Source: Chamaea fasciata
Lineage: Eukaryota > Chordata > Aves > Passeriformes > Sylviidae
Direction of reading: 5' to 3'
Length of the DNA: 64,000 nucleotides
Assembly: GCA_029207755.1 (NCBI GenBank)
Contig: JARCOQ010000004.1
Coordinates: forward strand, 41,286,305-41,350,304
Shown: positions 48,201 through 59,100 of the stretch, piece by piece
Layout of the letters: the number at the start of each line of letters is the position of its first letter
How positions within the stretch are numbered: position 1 is the stretch's first letter
The notes under the pieces: generated by a model
Told to the model about the DNA's origin: nothing
The model's database searches: none
The model's input: the letters and a program-made list of their open reading frames with translations, nothing else
Position numbers and translations under genes: made by a program

Positions 48201-51200
48201 TTCACAAAATCCACATAACTTTGATGAAGTTAACAACACCTCTAGATACTTGTATTCTGACAGAATTTGGTTTTATTATCCTATCTTATTAAATCCATTC
48301 AATTAAAACAAATCAAAGATATAATTATTCCTCATTTTTTATTACATGCTCTATTTTTTTATCTAGCTACTGAGGAACTAGTTTGGAGAAAATAATTAAA
48401 TTCTTTCTCCAGTGCACTTTTCAGAGCCTTTGACTTTTTTAGAGAACTACTGCTAGTTAAAATTTTATGGGAAAAAAAGCCCACTGCAATTTAGTGCCAG
48501 AGGAATATCTCAGATGCAGAATGGGTCCACGTGTTATGATTATTCACAGCTCATGAAGGAAGCCTGACAGAACAGAAGAGATTCAAAGAAGGACTTAGTT
48601 TCAACATGTTTATCTTCCAGCACTTACTTCCCCATGAAGCTGTAGTAAATCTTGTGAGCTGGCATTCAATACAGAGACATGAATATAGATTTTCTTTAAC
48701 CTGGGTTAATAAATGTGGCATTCCATCTTGAGCAGATTGAAGGAACTGAACATAAGTGATGCACAGGATACATTTCATTCATATTTAATAGAGAAACTAC
48801 TGCATATATGTTTTTAACTTAGGAGAAAATAACTGCTCTTTGTTTTCACAACATCACTCAACAACGGATTTTTCAAGTAAGAAAAGTAACTTTTATTGCC
48901 ATCCTCATTTTACACATCACATGCAAGGGAAATAGATTTGGATTGCATAAAACTCTGCGCTACTTATACTTCAAAAGGAGAATAAGATAGTTTAAAGTGC
49001 GTGTTCAGCTTCTTGTCTCCATGCCTAGAGTTCTGCTTTACAAATAATCGATCCTGAACCATGTTTACCAATATGTAAACATTTATGAAAAGTATCTGTG
49101 GATTGACAGAAGGATATGGCTTTCATGTTATACATATGGTATGTATGATTTTGAATCAATATCAAGAACAAAATAGTGGAGAAGTAGGACAAGTAATTGG
49201 TGCAAAGGGTGATGTTGCCCCAGTCCTGAGTTCCATTCTGTTCTCTAGCTACATTATGGAAATGAGCAAACTGAATTCAGAAGTATGTTTTTTATTTTGT
49301 GAGACCTTGAGGTTTTTTTAAAGGAATAACCTGTTTTTAAAAAAGTGGAAGAATATAATGTCATTTTACTATACCACATTCAGAAATAGTTTTAGTTTTT
49401 TTTTCTTTAACTTAAAAGTTTTCCAGCATCTGTGCAAATGAACTGCAACTCTACAGTTTGGAACATAAGCAGCCAGAGTGACTTTCTCATAATAACCATT
49501 AAAAATCTGTACAAGAGTTAAGAAAATAACAAAATATTCAGTTAGGTATGGAAGAATTTTGAAAAGAGATTACTGTACTGTTCTTTTAGGATGAATAGTA
49601 TGAAAGATGAAAATCTATATTCAACAATTATGTGGAATACAAGTTAGTCACATTGTACTTTATCTTAGCCCATTGTTTTAATTTAACTTATGATTAATTT
49701 GAAGACTTTATTGAACATTTTAAACAGTATGGGTCCAACATTCAAGCCTCTGGCAACAGATCTTGGCTTTCTTCCACACAATTTCATATGGCAAGAAAAA
49801 GAGAGGTTTACTTTTTAAATGCTTCCCTAACTTGTCTATGGATATGTGGAATATTTCCTTTAAGAACAAATTCTAAAAAGAGATAGAAAATAAATTAAGG
49901 TTTTATTTTATCATTCACCAAATTAAGATGTTCTGCTACAACATCTTATTGCCTTATAAATTATTTGCCTTTGGCTGGAAAGTTTCACAATGTTTAAAAT
50001 TAATCAGAACATCCAGACCTTGCTTTACCTAAAAGGCTTAATGGAATTTTTGTCTTTGATAAATAGCCCAAACTTCAAACAAAATACCTTCATCAGGCAA
50101 TAGCAAATTATTTTTTTAAGGAATTTATTGGGAATACTAACAACTATAGGAAAGTGGGGTGCAGTTTTACATGTATAATCTATAAAGTGCTCCTTTGGTT
50201 TATATTCTTATACAAGAATAGCTAAAAAGGTTTTAGGGTACTAAAGAAGCCCTTCCAAGTAGGCAAGCATCTGGGGCTTTTTGTTTTTTTAATATATAAG
50301 AGAAAAGTGACTAAATTTAAAAGTCATTGAATTTCTGATATTGCTACTGTGGCAGATCCTCATGCAAAATCATTTCTGTGGTTCATGTACATTTTATGAT
50401 TACTCATGATTTCCTGCATAGCTTTCATATCTTAGTGACTCCATACGTAAAATAGCATAAATAAAACAGCATGATAAAATCACTGCTTTGTGAGAGTGCA
50501 GTTCATTCTATTTGTAACACTTGGCTGAGATATAGGACTTTTTTTCCAGAAGGAAAAGTGCCATCTACTGAATCACCAAAACAAAACTTTGCAGCATCTT
50601 GATAGATTTTTGAGAGAGAGGTCCTTCCCAATTACTGCAAGACTTGCTCAACTTGCAAACATAATTGACATCACAGCTGACAGTTATATTGTAACTCACT
50701 AAATATTCATTTAATGAGTGTGTGTGGGGAGGATTGGGTTCTTTCTTGAATAAGTGTTCCTGGATTTCAAGTGTTAATGGAAAATCAGTGAACTGCACTT
50801 TGAATGTCTTAATATTTTAACTTTCTAAATACCTTTTGCCCCCAAGATTTCTGGGGAGACTTCTTGTGCGTCCTCTGGATCTCTTTAACACCCCAAACAA
50901 GTCAGACTTCCAGTAAGGAGTTACCTGAGTAGCCAGTTCAGGTTTGGTGAAGGTATAGACAGAAAGACTATAAAAACAATAAACTGACAGCTCACTAATA
51001 CATAGTTTTATGCAGAGACAAAAGAAAAAAGAACTAAAATGACTAATAGATAACTTTGCTGTGGGAAAGGACTTATTAGTCAACTAAGACATGGTTTGGC
51101 AAGGTACAGAACACTTTTAAAGGCATTAAATTGCTTTCAAGACCAGTAGGAAAATAAGCCTTATTCAGGACTTAGAAGTGGTATCAGTATTTTTCAGGGC

Positions 51201-52900
51201 TAAGCAGTACACACTTGAATGAATAAAATATATCAGCCACTGCACAGCTCTTAGAAGAATGTCACCACAAAAGTGGAGGGATTGGGAAAGTGAACATGAT
51301 TTACATCTTCAAAAGTTTGGGATGTCTCCAAAGACGGTCACAGGCTTACAGGAACTGGATATCCACAGGATTATGGGTAAAGTCTTGTCATGAGTTAAAA
51401 CTAACTGATTAGATAGAACAAGAATCAATTCTTCCTTCTTAAAATAAAAATAGTAGTGAGATATGGCAACACTTTATACAGAGACAATCTATAAAATGCT
51501 CAAATTGCTGTGTCTTTAGCAAACCTGGTAGCAATTTTGTGATGATTATAAATATTTTTACAGCAAGAAACCACCCCTCATCTATTTAAGCCATGTTATG
51601 TATAGCTAGATATACTGTCATGCAGCAACCTTAACTGCTGTCACAAAATAGTTTTTTTTTCTCTAATTATAAACTGGATGTGTGCTGGCTTCTGCATAGA
51701 TAATTCCACTGATAGCTTTTCATAAATGTTTTATTTTTTTCTGTCCATACAATACCCCTGAGGAATAATGTTCAAACATATTAATTAAAACTTATTCAAC
51801 AACTTGTGGGTTGCTTTCTTTCTAATTTAGTGGTGACTGCAGTTTGGAATTTCTGACTTAGCCAGCTTCAAAAATCATATGATGTTGTTGCTCATATAGA
51901 AACATTTAAGTAAAAATAACCAGAGGGAATGTTTTTAAAAGTCAGTGCTGGAAGAGCTTCAACTTTATGAGATGAAAAAGAAATCTCCCATTTGGCTTGA
52001 GAAAAGTTGAGAGAAAACAACTCTTCTTGAGGGCTCTTCTTGAACATTGCCCTGTTGAAATTGTTTGAAAAGGCTTTGAGACACCTGGGGGGAAAATTAA
52101 ACTCTGTGCCCACTAACATATAATTTCAGCCAATATCACAAATTTTAGAGAGGCAAAATGTGGAAATATAATTGCACTTTATCCTAGGCAGTAACAGGTG
52201 CTGTCAGGCCCTCACTATTTCACCACGTGCAGACCATGTACCACACACTGCCCTGGGCAAGGTTGCTTTTCCGGTCCTGCTTTAGCTAGGTCAAAACGTC
52301 TCAGGGTGCCAAAACTCAGAAACATTTACAACATCAAGTCAGCTGCAGCCATGCAGGATGATGCTTAAAGCAGGATTTGGCTGCATTCCGCCTTCTCGCT
52401 GTTCATAGCTAGTTGGAGACAGAAATACCTAAACCACCTCCTTTTAGCTTTTTTTGCAGTAAAATGAAAAAAGAAAAAAAAACCCACCAGAAGTTAGTGA
52501 TATCTTACAATCTCTTAATTTCGCTCTACAGATCGATTTCTGAAGAGCGGTAGGGGAAGTATATGTTCCAAAGTGGAACTGGACGACATTTCAGAGAAAG
52601 AGCCTAGTAGAAAATTCGTGAAAGATACTTGGGCTCATGTGCCTCATTTATTTCTATAAGGTGTGATACACACCCTTTACTTCCCAACTAGTACAGGGTC
52701 TACTATTATTGTGTTTTTTCAGCGCAGTTTATACAGGTGAGCAGGGACATGTAAGTGCAATTTACTGATTTGGTGGCTTTCACACAACACTGTTCTTCTG
52801 TGCCTTCATCCCATAGTCCAAACCATGCCATGGTTTGGAGCCATGTACACTCCAGATGAGTCAAACTGGTCAGTTAACAGTACAGGGCTCTGTGTCACCC
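42259..52900. other. Intergenic DNA upstream of PRR16, no gene seen
   Basis: No transposon recognised in over 10 kb, in contrast with the repeat-rich 3.7-38.8 kb. The segment 42850-43200 is GC-richer and carries two overlapping open frames (42854-43093 and 42897-43178) with protein-like composition that I cannot assign. Palindromic CTCAGG/AGGTCC words cluster at 44238-44287. Regulatory elements for PRR16 could lie here, but nothing in the sequence proves it. Confidence 0.5.
44240..44286. repeat. Alternating AGGACCT/AGGTCCT palindrome cluster
   Basis: AGGACCTGAG at 44240-44249 is the reverse complement of CTCAGGTCCT at 44261-44270. Then AGGTCCT, AGGACCT and AGGTCCT follow at 44264-44286 with single-C spacers, giving overlapping 15-nt palindromes. 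Confidence 0.9.
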
Positions 52901-53284
52901 CTCCAATTACTTTTATCACCAGAAACAGGCACTGTTGCTGTCTTCATCAATGAGCCAGCGACGAAAAGCGTTTCCTTTTTGGATGATATTTTGGCAGGTT
53001 TTGACCTTTCCCCCGTCAGACTCGGTGCGACCTGGCCCGCTCCCGGGGACCAAGGCGGGGGCTCTGGGGAGCGACAGCACCACGCAACCTCTGGGAGACA
53101 GCCCAGCGCTCTCGCCCCCGCGGGCCTTCGGGCGCCAAAGAGGTGGGACAGCATCTCTTCCGCCCGGCCTCCGCCGCCCCCCAGGAACGCGGGCGGCGAG
53201 CGCTCCTCCCCCGGCCGCCGCTGCCTCCCGGAGCCGGGGCCGAGCCGGGCCGGGCCGGAGCGGGCCGGGCGCGGGCGGCGGCGC

Positions 53285-53306
53285 GGGCGGGGCCAGGCGC
53301 AGGCGC
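53285..53306 (+). promoter_or_regulatory. GC box and NRF1-like site
   Basis: GGGCGGGGCC (53285-53294) matches an SP1/KLF GC box. GCGCAGGCGC (53297-53306) fits the NRF1 pattern GCGCANGCGC. They lie about 260-280 bp upstream of the PRR16 ATG, a plausible core-promoter position. Function is inferred from motif and position only. Confidence 0.5.
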
Positions 53307-53353
53307 GGCGCGCGGCGGGCTGCAGCCGGGCCCCGGTGCCGCTCCGGGAGCCG

Positions 53354-53527
53354 ATGGCAGCTGCACAGCGCGGCCGCCCGGCGGAGCGCGGCGCGGTTCG
53401 ACACCCGCGGCGCGGGATGCGCGGGCGGGCGGGCGGCGGCGGCGGCGGCAGCGGTTGCGGCTGCGGCAGCTCCAGGAGCTGGAGGGACGGGGCCGGGCGG
53501 CCAGTGGCCGCCGCTGAGCTCGTCTGA
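53354..53527 (+). other. Upstream ORF (57 codons) in the PRR16 5' leader
   Basis: ATG at 53354 (G at +4, C at -3, so a moderate start context) opens 57 codons. They run MAAAQRGRPAE... through a poly-glycine stretch to ...VAAAELV, stop TGA at 53525-53527, 38 nt before the PRR16 ATG. It does not overlap the main frame. It matters only if transcription starts upstream of 53354, which I cannot determine. The peptide is low complexity and is probably not functional itself, but translation of it could lower PRR16 output. Confidence 0.45.
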
Positions 53528-53565
53528 CCTGCGTGCCCGCTGGCCGCGCCGGGCTGCCCCGAAGG

Positions 53566-53727
53566 ATGTCCGCCCAGTCCAAGGGGACCGCATCCTCCTC
53601 CTCCTCGCCGTCCGAGGGGCCGCCGGCAGCCTCCAAAGCCAAGGTGAAGGAGCAGATCAAGATCATCGTGGAGGATTTGGAATTAGTCCTTGGGGACCTC
53701 AAAGATGTCGCCAAGGAACTTAAGGAG
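53566..53727 (+). CDS. PRR16: PRR16 (Largen), coding exon 1, partial gene
   Basis: Encodes the first 54 residues of PRR16, also called Largen, a proline-rich regulator reported to increase cell size by favouring translation of certain mRNAs, including ones for mitochondrial function. The sequence starts MSAQSKGTASSSSSPSEGPP (residues 1-20), a Ser-rich flexible segment. It then continues with a charged, helix-prone stretch (residues 25-54) containing KVKEQIKIIVEDLELVLGDL and DVAKELKE, which I recall as nearly identical in mammals. ATG 53566 is chosen because it gives the known N-terminus and has A at -3; an in-frame stretch upstream has no ATG. The exon ends in phase 0 at GAG, followed by GTGAGA. 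The vertebrate protein is about 300 residues, so more than 80% lies in a downstream exon beyond this window. Identification is from memory of the family, not a search. Confidence 0.95.
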
Positions 53728-53733
53728 GTGAGA
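53728..53733 (+). other. PRR16: Splice donor of PRR16 exon 1
   Basis: AAGGAG followed by GTGAGA is a good 5' splice-site match. It falls where the conserved ELKE peptide ends and the known protein continues with VVDQID, which is not present downstream here. If unspliced, the frame would run to a stop at 53878-53880, giving a 104-residue product. Confidence 0.93.
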
Positions 53734-56005
53734 ATGAGGGGCTGCGCGGGCGGACCCCCAGTCTGCCCCGTATGGGGCACGCGCCCCACCGCCCGCAGGC
53801 TGGGGTCCTGCTTCCCCCGGAGCTCTGCTGCGGCCCCCGGGCTCGTTTTGCCCCTTCTTCGCCGCGGGTCGAGCAACTAGTGTCCAGGCTGGGCACGGGG
53901 CAGCTCCCGGCCGTGCTCCGGGGCGGCGGCTGGGCATCGCTGCGCTGCCCGGCGGCCCGGAACGGGCTGGAGTCCCGTGTCCCGGGTGCCGTGCACCCCG
54001 AGATCGTCCGTGCTCTCCTCGACTGCGAGGTTGCTCTACTCGGGGACTTCCCACCTCAGGGCACCCCTCGGAGTTTCATTTTTCCCGGGGGGAGCTTCTC
54101 CTGAGCGGTCCCTGCTGGGCGGGAAAGGTGTTGTGTTGGGGAGCTGCCGGCCCCGCAGCGCTGCCCGATTCCGGGCTAAGCCGCGCCGGCGTCCCGGCGG
54201 TGGGAGACGACTCAGGACAGACCCCGCTCCCGCTCCAGTGAGTTTTAACTTTCCGGTTGCGCGGTGCGGCGCCGTGCTCGCCCTCAGCAGCAGCAACCCC
54301 GCTGGCATCTCCCCGGCGGTGAGGGCTGAGCGGCCCCGGACCGGCGCTCCGCCACCCTTGGCGAAGGCTCCGCGCCCGGCGCGACTGCACCGGCGCGACG
54401 AAGTCAGCTTCAGCTTCTTGCAGCCTGCTTCACCGGGAGCTGAGGGCCCTGCTTATCGGCCCTATCTGGCAAGATTGCCTTTGCGATCTCTCTTGTGCTG
54501 GTGGCGGGTGTCATCTCCTCTAGGTTAATCTGCAGGCAGAGTGCGATTACCGCGGGCATGTTCATAAGCAGGGAAATGCAGTAGCTCAATGAGAAGAATT
54601 TGGCTGTCCTTTTGGAGATTTCCATGTCATCCTGATTTTGCTACACAACTGGTCGACAGATGGTTGGATTATGCACCGGAATGCAAGTCCAGAATCTCTG
54701 CATATTGCTTTATAATCCTATATTTGACAATTATAATAAGCTTTGGGTTTTTTGCCATCAAATATTAGTTTTCTATTTTAACATTGTCAACAAGTTTCTT
54801 TCAACAATGTTTTGCCGTCTGAGGCAGTCTGAAATTCACCCAGTGCTTTGTATATTGTTGAAGGATGTATAAACACACAGCTCACTAATCAGAACTTTTA
54901 GGCCCTTTTTTCACCCACAATTCCAGGTTTCTCCTTTATTTTCTTTTTTTTTTAATAAATCTATAATTTATCTTTTCCTTATATTTGCTGCTGTCTATGC
55001 TTTGTAATCTTTAAGGTATTTTGAAATGGAAATAAAAAATGTTTGCAGAGCAGCTCTTTAAAGATTTCTAAGACCGATAGTGTAAACTGGCTTCTGTTGC
55101 TGCAGAAGCACATTTTCAGGACCTGGAAAGGATGTAATGTGTTCTGTCCCATGAATGTAAATCGTTTTCTGCACATAATCAGTCCTAGCTTTCTTCTAGT
55201 GAGCAAATAGGATCTCTGTAAGTGGAGATCGTATATCATCATTTACTGTGGCATGTTTTATCTAAGCAAACTTGTCTGTTCTGGTTGACCGCATCTGTAA
55301 AAGAGAACTGGATTTACCTCTGCTTGATAGGGAAACTTGTAGAGAAATTGACCTGTAACTCTGTTAAGTACTGTGTACCTGTTGAAGGGGGCAAAAATTG
55401 CCAGTAACATCTGTTTTGAGAAAATAAAGGTATTTTTATAAAAAGGATAGTTAAATCTTGTTTCTGACTACACATGAGGTTTTTAGAAATACTTTTCACC
55501 CGATATGCCTTACAAAGATGGTAGCTTTGATACTCCAACAAATATAAGTTGCATACACATACATCTGCTTGATTGCAATATTATCGTTATGTGTTAAATG
55601 CACTTTGTGTGACAAATTATTTTGGAAAGTCTGGAAAAGTTTGTCATCTGATTACCATTAGTTTGTCTGCCTTTATAGGATGTGCTAAATCTGCACAAAA
55701 ACTCTTGACATAACTGCAATGAATACTTTTTATGTAAAAGTGAGTTAATTGGTGATATTATAAGCTAATATCCAGTCTCTTTCACAAGTTGTTTGTAGGT
55801 GTTAGGAAGCATTGATTGGCTCTTTGTTAAAGCTAGCAGGAAGTTAATCTATCATTAGTTTTGGTATATTACACATAGAAATGTAACTGTGCTTCATTTA
55901 GGTTCCCTACTGTAGAACCAGTCATAATGATGAAATAGAGGATGTAAGTTCACACTTTCCACTTCACTGCAAATTCTGTATTTCTGGAAATGTTGTTGCT
56001 GCCTT

Positions 56006-56085
56006 CCCCCCCCCACCCCCCCCCCCCCCCCCCCCCCCCGGGTGTTTGCTGTAGCCCAGCTGTTGTGCTACAATCTTTTCTGCTA

Positions 56086-56113
<28 letters not shown>
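56006..56113. repeat. Poly-C (24) and poly-T (27) homopolymers
   Basis: Nine C, one A, then 24 C (56006-56039), and 47 bp later 27 T (56087-56113). Both lie within intron 1. Long homopolymers are error-prone in sequencing, so the exact lengths may be unreliable. Confidence 0.95.
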
Positions 56114-56117
<4 letters not shown>

Positions 56118-59100
56118 AAGTAGTACAGTATGCTGGAAAGAGTATTTAATTTTTTTATTACTATTTAAAAAGTTTTCGGTACTGGTAAGTGGTAGGGCAT
56201 GAAGGTTTTTTAGCCCTTTTTTGTGTAGTTCCAGTAATATTTAGTTGTGATATAGAAAATACAATGTTACAGTAATGTTTTTTGTGATTTACATAATTTT
56301 TAAACTACTTTTTTTTTTCTTTTCATGCCTACGTATTTGTTACCCTTAAATATAAATTATAATTATTCTTAATGGAGCACTTAAACTGTTGTGATTAAGT
56401 TCATGACTCTCTGTCAGTCTTTTTTTTTAATTTTGTAATCAAAGTACTGTCAAAATGAAATGCCATTTTGTTGCTTCAAAATGAACTGTTGCTCTGTAAC
56501 AGTAAGTGGCATGGCTATATGGCACTTATATGTTTTACTAAATTTGGCTTATGTTTTATTTACATTAATGTATTTTCATCTGCCCATTGTTCTGAACTTT
56601 TTTCTAATTGGTTATTTAACCCTTTTTATGTTTTTGAAAAAGGAAAATTGCAGGGTAGGTAGAGGGTGGCATGTTAAACCCAGATGGGCAAACCATGAAG
56701 TTACATATATTCTCTAGAAGCACGTGACTAAATCATGCAGAATAAACCAAATACATTTTAAGAGTTACTATGTCTCAGAAATGCAACATCCCTTTCTTCC
56801 CTCCTGCTCTCCCGCCCTTGTTTATTGATCTGGTCTGCATAGGCTAAGGTAACCACAGAAAATTAAGGATAGAGAAGGGTTTGACTGAGAGACATGGAAG
56901 GATGCAGCAGTGCTGAGTCCAGAGTCTGAGCTGGTGTGTGGCTAGTCTTCTGTTGGGAGCAGTTAATCTTGGAGAGGTGTTTCCCCTTTTGTCTCCTTAT
57001 GTGGGTGTGTAGCAACAGTGGGATGTGTTTTTGCATGGAAAAATGGATTTGAAATGGTTTCAGTTGCTGTTATTTGATGAATATTCCAAATTTAAAAAAA
57101 AAAAAAATCAAAGGGATGTTGGAGGATTGAGTAACACTTTCTATTCCTTTAGTCCAGATTATTTCAGAATTAAGTTGGTGGAGCCTTAAACTTTGGTTCT
57201 CCTCCAGAGGATTGAATAAAGGACCTTTTTCACTGGTGTTTGTCCAGAAAGATGGGTATTATCAAGTTGTGTTTTGGAACTGATAATTATCTGTCTGGTG
57301 CCTAAGTAATGTAATATTGGAAATCAGAAGATGTTTGCTAATTAAACTATTGTAAAATGCATGATGTAGCCCTCTGATTACTTCAGAAGCGATTGTAGGG
57401 GATACACATGAACACCTGTGGGCAGCAGGGCACAGAGATTTGTATAACCTTAATAATGACAATGTAATTTTAAAGCCTTCCTTGCTCTCACATTTTATGA
57501 TAATGTTACACATTTTTATAGTCTTGTGCTTGTTTTCATTAAAGAAATACATAACTAAATAATTTGATAAATACTTTCTTGTAATAATAATAAAAATTCA
57601 TCTCGCAGAACAAATTCATGGAAGTTTTGTGTGAGACATTTGCATAGCTTTTAATTGGCTAAATATGCTCCAACCTTTTATCAAAAGGAAGCAGCTGTGT
57701 AGCTATTGCCAGTGTTTGGAATACTCCAAAATGGAGGTGCAGGAGTAACAGAAGCCCTCATAGGCATTGCACATACATCAGTGAATTTTCAGTCATTTGA
57801 AACTACCTCCTCTGCTTTAAATCCTTTGAAAATGTCGTGCTGACAGAATGAGTACATAATCTTCTGTCATCTAACTGATGTGCTTATTTTCCGTAAAGGT
57901 ATCATCTATATAATGATGATATTTTTATTTTCTGTTATAATAAAGTCATTTTAATTAATTTGGGCGTTACTTAATACATATTTTCTAGGTGATGATGAGA
58001 CTAGCAGATACCAACCCCCTCCCCCAAAACGCCACGACAAAGTTCGTTATAGGATAAATGACCTGATTCTATAAGCAGGCCAGTCATCACTCTCTTAAGT
58101 GAAGAGTGGTCATGTGTTCTGTGGTTTTAATTTCTGGATCAGGACTGCAGAAGTGTATTACAATTTCAACCACCAGTTTTTTTCATTTTATTTCTGGTTT
58201 TGTGTTCTGGTACCTGTCCAGATGGCAGAAGGTACTTCAAGTTCTTGCCTGTTTAACTGGAAACTAGGAAGTATCAGGTCCACCAAGAGGAACGGAGCAG
58301 CAGTAGTCAATGATGTATCAGTATCTCTGTTGTGCAAGCACCAGTATAAAAAATGTTTTGGGTTCATATTGTTGCATAAAGATGAGACATGGAGTTATTA
58401 CAGCATAGTTATGGGAAATACTATATAGAAATCAAAGATTGGTAGAAAAAATAGCAAAACATTTTAATGCATTCCTTCTTCTGCTGATTCTTGCCTCTTT
58501 GGATTCTGTTTGGGTGTCAAGGACCTCCACTCTTTTTTGCTAGGTAGTGGCAGTTGAAGGAAGAACTTTTTGTGCATATACGTTTCTACCATTAGAAATC
58601 CAGTTAAATGCACATGCCCTACCTACACCTGGATGCGGGATGCAGGCCCTCTTAACAGTGTTCCTTCTGGAGTCTTTTTTTCGGTGTGTACACTGTCTGC
58701 ATGTGCAGATCCTGGTAAGGTGTGTGAGGGACTGAAGCTTTTTTGTAATTTTTTCTGCTGTGGCTGGGATTGAGATCCAGTTCAGGTACCAGGATCAGGG
58801 TGTTGCATGAGTAAAGACATTTGCCATTCCAAAACTTGCTAATCTCTCCAAGAGATTTTTTTTTTCTGCTTTATTATTGCACTTGTTCCTTTGTGCCAGA
58901 TACAATCATGTCCTGTACCTGGATGTTTGACTGCAGAGTATTATTCATTATGTAAGAGAGGCACTGCACAGCAATTTTAGTGTAATCTGCCCAGGGGTGC
59001 AAAGAGGGCCATAAATAGATGTTGCAGAAAACTGTATTGTATTTTTTCTTTCCATTTATTTCTTGTGGTCTGTGAAGCATTTATACTGTTAGAGACAATA

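Larger units (their letters stand above)
53015..54400. promoter_or_regulatory. PRR16: CpG island, PRR16 promoter region
   Basis: An abrupt change from AT-rich DNA to about 1.4 kb of very GC- and CpG-rich sequence, densest at 53160-53480. No TATA box is apparent at a sensible distance, as usual for CpG-island promoters with dispersed start sites. It contains a GC box and an NRF1-like site (53285-53306), a (GGC)n run near 53432-53453, the 5' leader, PRR16 coding exon 1 and the start of intron 1. The very long open frames on both strands here (up to 286 codons) come from base composition and the lack of A/T-rich stop codons. Confidence 0.92.

Noticed and set aside
52835..53876. Long open frames on both strands (124 to 286 codons) in the CpG island
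   Set aside because: They overlap each other in several frames and strands, consist of Arg/Ala/Gly/Pro low complexity, and are expected where AT-rich stop codons are rare. Only the PRR16 frame from 53566 has family support.
53683..54528. Further long open frames downstream of the PRR16 donor, including 183 codons at 53977-54528
   Set aside because: Same GC-composition effect, no recognisable domain, and they lie in the intron.
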